Positions 60,579-64,000 of a DNA stretch of 64,000 nucleotides are shown in pieces. This stretch comes from Limihaloglobus sulfuriphilus (GTDB taxonomy: Bacteria; Planctomycetota; Phycisphaerae; Sedimentisphaerales; Sedimentisphaeraceae), in assembly GCF_001999965.1 (NCBI RefSeq), contig NZ_CP019646.1, positions 682,001 to 746,000 on the forward strand, read 5' to 3'. The notes beneath the pieces are model-generated. The model worked only from the letters and a program-made list of their open reading frames with translations, had not been told where the DNA came from and ran no database searches. Both the position numbers and the translations under genes were made by a program. Every line of letters begins with the position of its first letter. Within the stretch, counting starts at the first letter, position 1.

Positions 60579-62414
60579 ATGTATAGTAAGATTTCAAGAA
60601 GAGGTTTCTTAGCAGCCCTCGGCGCAGGCGCAGCAAGTCTTGCCGCGAACCCTGCATTCTCCGCTTTTTCTGTAAAAGAGAAAAAGAACAAACCGAATGT
60701 GATAATGATCTTTTCTGATGACCAGGGTTATGGAGACCTCTCGCTTACAGGCAACCCTTATCTAAAGACGCCGAATATAGATAAACTTTTCAAAGAAGGT
60801 GTAACACTCTCTGATTTCCATACTGCTCCGCTGTGTACGCCTACGCGGAGCCAGCTCTTCAGCGGACAGGATGCCTTGCGAAACGGGGGTTTCTGCTTCC
60901 AGTTTTCACGCGAGATGATCCGTCCGGATGTGCCGGTTATGCCGGAGATATTTAAGGCAAACGGATACAAAACAGCCCTTTTCGGAAAATGGCACCTTGG
61001 AGAGAATTACCCTTATCGCCCTCAAGACAGAGGCTTTGACGAAGTGGTAACCTTTGGCGGCGCTCACCTGGGGCAGACACCTAACTACTGGAATAACGAT
61101 TACTGGGATGATGTTTACAGCCATAACGGCGAGTATAAAAAGTATGATGGATATTGCGATGATGTGTGGTTCCGTCTGGGAAAGGATTTTATCGAAGAAT
61201 GCAGGCAGAAGGATGAGCCGTTTTTTGTGTGCCTGCCGACAAATCTGCCCCATGGCCCGACTTTTCCGCCGATGGAAGAGGCAGAACCATACGCTGATGA
61301 TGTCAAGTTTGGTCAATCCCTATTTTTCGGTATGATTGCCAGGCATGATAAGAACATTGGAGATCTGGATAAATACCTCAAAGATAAAGGACTCTACGAC
61401 AATACCATCGTTGTCTGGTTTGGCGACAATGGAAGCTGCGGCGGCCAGGGTGTATATAATGCGGGTTTGAGAGGTAACAAGGGCTCATACTACGAGGGCG
61501 GGCATAAATTGATATGTGCAATTCGTCACATCAAAGGGGGGCTCAGCGGCGGATATGTCGAAGAGGGGCTGACACAGGTTCAGGATTTGTTCCCGACTCT
61601 TATCGGAGCCTGCGGGCTTGGAGAATCACTTAAAACATACACTCATTTTGACGGGATGGACCTTTCTCCATTTCTCAAAGAGAGAAAGCCTCTGCCCGAG
61701 AGGATGCTCATTGTTCAATGCGCGACCAGTGTAGAGCCGAAAATGTGGCAAAGCACAGTGATGTGGAAAGAATGGAGGCTTGTTGAAGGCAAAGAACTGT
61801 ACAATCTTGCTTCTGATCCGGGCCAGCAAGACAACATTGCAGATAAGCACCCCGAAATTGTCAGGCGACTTAGAAATCACTATGAACAATGGTGGAAAGA
61901 GGTTCAGCCTTACACGACAGTTGAAAGCTCGCTGCCTATACATGTGGGCAGCCGGTATGAGAATCCCGTCTGGATCACCTGTTTTGACTGGTTTGGATGC
62001 ACCGGCCAGGGTTCTATAACTATGCAGCGGTCTGTCAGAAACGGCAATCCAATGTATGGATACTGGAATCTCTTTGCAGAGAGAACCGGCAGATACCGTA
62101 TTAAACTGCGCCGCTGGCCGCTGGAAGTTGACGCGGCACTCAGTGACGGTCTGCCCCGTTACGATTCGCCAAAGAACGCGCAGGCAAACAAAATCATTGA
62201 TCTATATCCCGAAGGCAAGGCTCTGCCGATCAAGACCGCCAGGATGAAGATTGGCGGGATAGAAAAGACTTTCGAGGTCAAAGACAAAGACAGGGAAGTG
62301 GTCTTTGAAACCAAACTGCCCAAGGGCAGGACAACCTTGCAGGGCTGGTTCCTCGACGAATCAGGCGAACAGCTGTGCGGAGCATATTACGCTCAGGTTG
62401 AGTTCCTGGGATAA
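60579..62414 (+). CDS. Cys-type sulfatase (CTPTR) with extended C-terminus
   Basis: SRRGFLAALGAGAASLA is a twin-arginine-like signal. The S1 sulfatase domain shows FSDDQGYGD (Asp47-Asp48), the formylglycine motif CTPTR with Cys86, GKWHLGENYP, and WFGDNGSCGGQG near residue 285. At 611 residues it is about 100 longer than its neighbours because of a C-terminal domain after about 440 that looks beta-rich (GRYRIKLRRWPLEVDAALSD). Such extensions occur in several planctomycete sulfatases. It starts 31 bases after the second sulfatase, and the third GxGYxYP gene follows after 73 bases. Confidence 0.92.
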   Translation: MYSKISRRGFLAALGAGAASLAANPAFSAFSVKEKKNKPNVIMIFSDDQGYGDLSLTGNPYLKTPNIDKLFKEGVTLSDFHTAPLCTPTRSQLFSGQDALRNGGFCFQFSREMIRPDVPVMPEIFKANGYKTALFGKWHLGENYPYRPQDRGFDEVVTFGGAHLGQTPNYWNNDYWDDVYSHNGEYKKYDGYCDDVWFRLGKDFIEECRQKDEPFFVCLPTNLPHGPTFPPMEEAEPYADDVKFGQSLFFGMIARHDKNIGDLDKYLKDKGLYDNTIVVWFGDNGSCGGQGVYNAGLRGNKGSYYEGGHKLICAIRHIKGGLSGGYVEEGLTQVQDLFPTLIGACGLGESLKTYTHFDGMDLSPFLKERKPLPERMLIVQCATSVEPKMWQSTVMWKEWRLVEGKELYNLASDPGQQDNIADKHPEIVRRLRNHYEQWWKEVQPYTTVESSLPIHVGSRYENPVWITCFDWFGCTGQGSITMQRSVRNGNPMYGYWNLFAERTGRYRIKLRRWPLEVDAALSDGLPRYDSPKNAQANKIIDLYPEGKALPIKTARMKIGGIEKTFEVKDKDREVVFETKLPKGRTTLQGWFLDESGEQLCGAYYAQVEFLG

Positions 62415-62487
62415 GAGCGGTTTATTCGCTGACTTGAACAAGTATAAAATATTCTGGATAAACACCAACACATGAAAGGTAAATTAT

Positions 62488-64000
62488 ATGTCGATTGGAA
62501 AATTTAACTATTCGTTCAAATATATCTTTGTAACAATTCTTCTATTGATACAGATTTCCGCGGCTGAAAGTGTCAAGATCTTTGATCTGCGATATACTCT
62601 CGATTGGGATTACAGTAAAGAAGATATCCGCAGCGATGTCTGGGACAACTGCCACAGTGTCGCGGCGTTACAGGGCATTTTGAATAGAGACAAGCCGACT
62701 TTGTATTTGCGGTATGTTGATTCGCGGCGTAAAGATATAAACATCGATAATTACTGGCTTGAAAAGGCAACAGCAGACGGCGGCTGGCTTGACGATGTCG
62801 AATTTGAACAGGTTGGTGATATAGAAGAGCTGTTTAGAATGTTTAAAAACAGGGTCAACGGTCTGGTTGTTTATGATGGAAATGTCGCGGCGACGAGCAA
62901 TGTCGCATCTTCTGTTGCCGGGGCAGATAATCTGATACCTGTCCGCTATGATAAATCTGAGGGCAGTCTGTACTCGGTTCTAACTGATAAGATCGGCTTT
63001 AAAGTTAAGGTATGGCTGGTCAAGCCCAACGGGGATTCTTTGTTTGACAAGCAAGGGCTTATTCCCGGAACAGACCGTTATACTACCGGTTCGGCGAAAT
63101 GTGATGCCTATATATGGCTCAAAGAACATTATCTCAAGACTGGAAAGCTCAATCCCGCTTTTGGAGCGTATTATATTGATTACTTCTGGACTAGCAAATT
63201 AGCCAGTATTCCCAAAAACCACCACAATCTGACTAATCATGACTATTTTGTGAGCAATAAAGCGTGGTTTTTTGATCTGAATGTCTGGGCAGATGAGGCT
63301 CCAAACGACGATCCCGGTCAAATTGAGGGCACAGACAGGCGGACGTTATGCGAGCTGCTGCTGCTCTGTAATCAGCTCCTTGATGAAAAAGAAATGATTT
63401 ATGTAGGCGGATTCCCGCCATGGGCTCATAAGTACACAAAGAGTGCCGGCTGCCGCCATGGCGATGTATCGACTGAATGGGAATACGCTTATATACTCAG
63501 CGGCTACAACGCATACAAGGATGCCGATGCCATCGGTTTTGGAGCTATGGCAAACGCCTCGTTCTGGCAGCATTACAACTTAAAAGACAAATATCCTCAG
63601 AAATGGGTATCGCATGAAGAGCTTCTGGAGAGAGGTTATCTCACGAAAGACGGCAGGGTGAACTTCGATGGGCGTGAATTTATTATATTTTATGTAGGCG
63701 ATTATGATGCCGCGTCATGGCTGTATCAGCGCACGGCTGATATCTGGGACGATGAAAACCGGGGCAAGGTGCCTATGATGTGGAGCATAAGTCCCGTTCT
63801 TGCCAGGCGAGCACCTATGGCAATGGAGTATCTGCGTGAAACAGCCACGGATAACGATTATTTCGTCGCGGCTGATAACGGTGCCGGTTATCTAAACCCG
63901 GGTGCATTGAAATATTCAAAATGGAATGCGGAGGGACGGCCTGTTTCGGGATTGAAAGACGGCACGGAACTCTGGCAGCAGCACTGTAAAAAGTATTACG
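62488..64000 (+). CDS. GxGYxYP-family putative glycoside hydrolase, copy 3 (3' end missing)
   Basis: The frame opens at ATG 62488 (AAAGG eight bases upstream) and runs past the window end without a stop; 504 codons are present. A signal peptide (YIFVTILLLIQISAAES) is followed by family blocks: SVAALQGILNRDKPTLYL, KCDAYIWLKEHYLKTGKL, NDDPGQIEGTD, FYVGDYDAASWLY and the GAGYLNP motif at 465-471. It is clearly more diverged from copies 1 and 2 than those are from each other. Whether it also ends with the CBM-like module and dockerin-like unit cannot be seen. Confidence 0.88.
   Translation, partial: MSIGKFNYSFKYIFVTILLLIQISAAESVKIFDLRYTLDWDYSKEDIRSDVWDNCHSVAALQGILNRDKPTLYLRYVDSRRKDINIDNYWLEKATADGGWLDDVEFEQVGDIEELFRMFKNRVNGLVVYDGNVAATSNVASSVAGADNLIPVRYDKSEGSLYSVLTDKIGFKVKVWLVKPNGDSLFDKQGLIPGTDRYTTGSAKCDAYIWLKEHYLKTGKLNPAFGAYYIDYFWTSKLASIPKNHHNLTNHDYFVSNKAWFFDLNVWADEAPNDDPGQIEGTDRRTLCELLLLCNQLLDEKEMIYVGGFPPWAHKYTKSAGCRHGDVSTEWEYAYILSGYNAYKDADAIGFGAMANASFWQHYNLKDKYPQKWVSHEELLERGYLTKDGRVNFDGREFIIFYVGDYDAASWLYQRTADIWDDENRGKVPMMWSISPVLARRAPMAMEYLRETATDNDYFVAADNGAGYLNPGALKYSKWNAEGRPVSGLKDGTELWQQHCKKYY

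Noticed and set aside
1-64000. tRNA, rRNA, CRISPR arrays, insertion sequences, integrases and phage genes
   Set aside because: No matching sequences, conserved RNA blocks, regularly spaced repeats, transposase motifs or attachment-site duplications were seen by reading both strands; weakly conserved small RNAs would escape this inspection.

Overview
The window looks like chromosomal DNA of a planctomycete of the class Phycisphaerae, probably near the Sedimentisphaerales (Limihaloglobus / Anaerohalosphaera type). I infer this from gene content: a GLUG-repeat protein with dockerin repeats, formylglycine sulfatases, prepilin-like H-X9-DG-type proteins, a PEP-CTERM protein, GxGYxYP-family proteins and a PilM-led operon with Met/Gly/Pro-rich linkers. 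No rRNA, tRNA, CRISPR array, transposase or phage gene was recognised. The genus is a guess.

Region 1 (1-38909) is mostly housekeeping. It starts with the 3' part of a large GLUG/dockerin surface protein. Then come nnrD and tex (+). A three-gene minus-strand operon follows, led by a pilM-pilN-like fusion (6390-11908). A long plus-strand run holds mtaB, dnaG, rpoD, an Aas-type acyltransferase/acyl-ACP synthetase, a DUF5677-like gene, nrnA, pyrF and murD. After it lie rdgB (-), lexA (+), a zinc-ribbon gene (+), DUF3137-lemA (-) and a sodium:solute symporter (-). A minus-strand operon ispA-dxs-nadK-TPR-dinG couples isoprenoid precursor synthesis to NADP formation and a helicase. miaA (+) closes the region.

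Region 2 (38910-64000) is an accessory polysaccharide-degradation locus, all on the plus strand. It begins after a 471-base AT-rich gap with a GntR/LacI-type regulator. It encodes exported proteins only: four CBM-like or beta-propeller proteins, a Tat-exported metallophosphoesterase, two long tandem GxGYxYP proteins plus a third cut by the window end, three Cys-type sulfatases and one prepilin-like protein. Ten copies of one roughly 150-residue module, most carrying a DHGLDR-like signature, are spread over six of these proteins. Three consecutive genes are each preceded by a near-identical leader hairpin that also preserves a 14-15 codon frame. C-terminal dockerin-like repeats and one PEP-CTERM tail suggest surface retention by two routes. 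No sugar importer is visible in this part.

The best candidate for something undescribed is this locus as a whole: a regulator, a shared recognition module, repeated leader elements, GxGYxYP enzymes of unknown specificity and sulfatases, presumably acting on one sulfated glycan. Secondary oddities are the PilM/PilN-like fusion with Met/Gly/Pro repeats, the histone-H1-like tail on the primary sigma factor, and an overlapping frame upstream of lexA.
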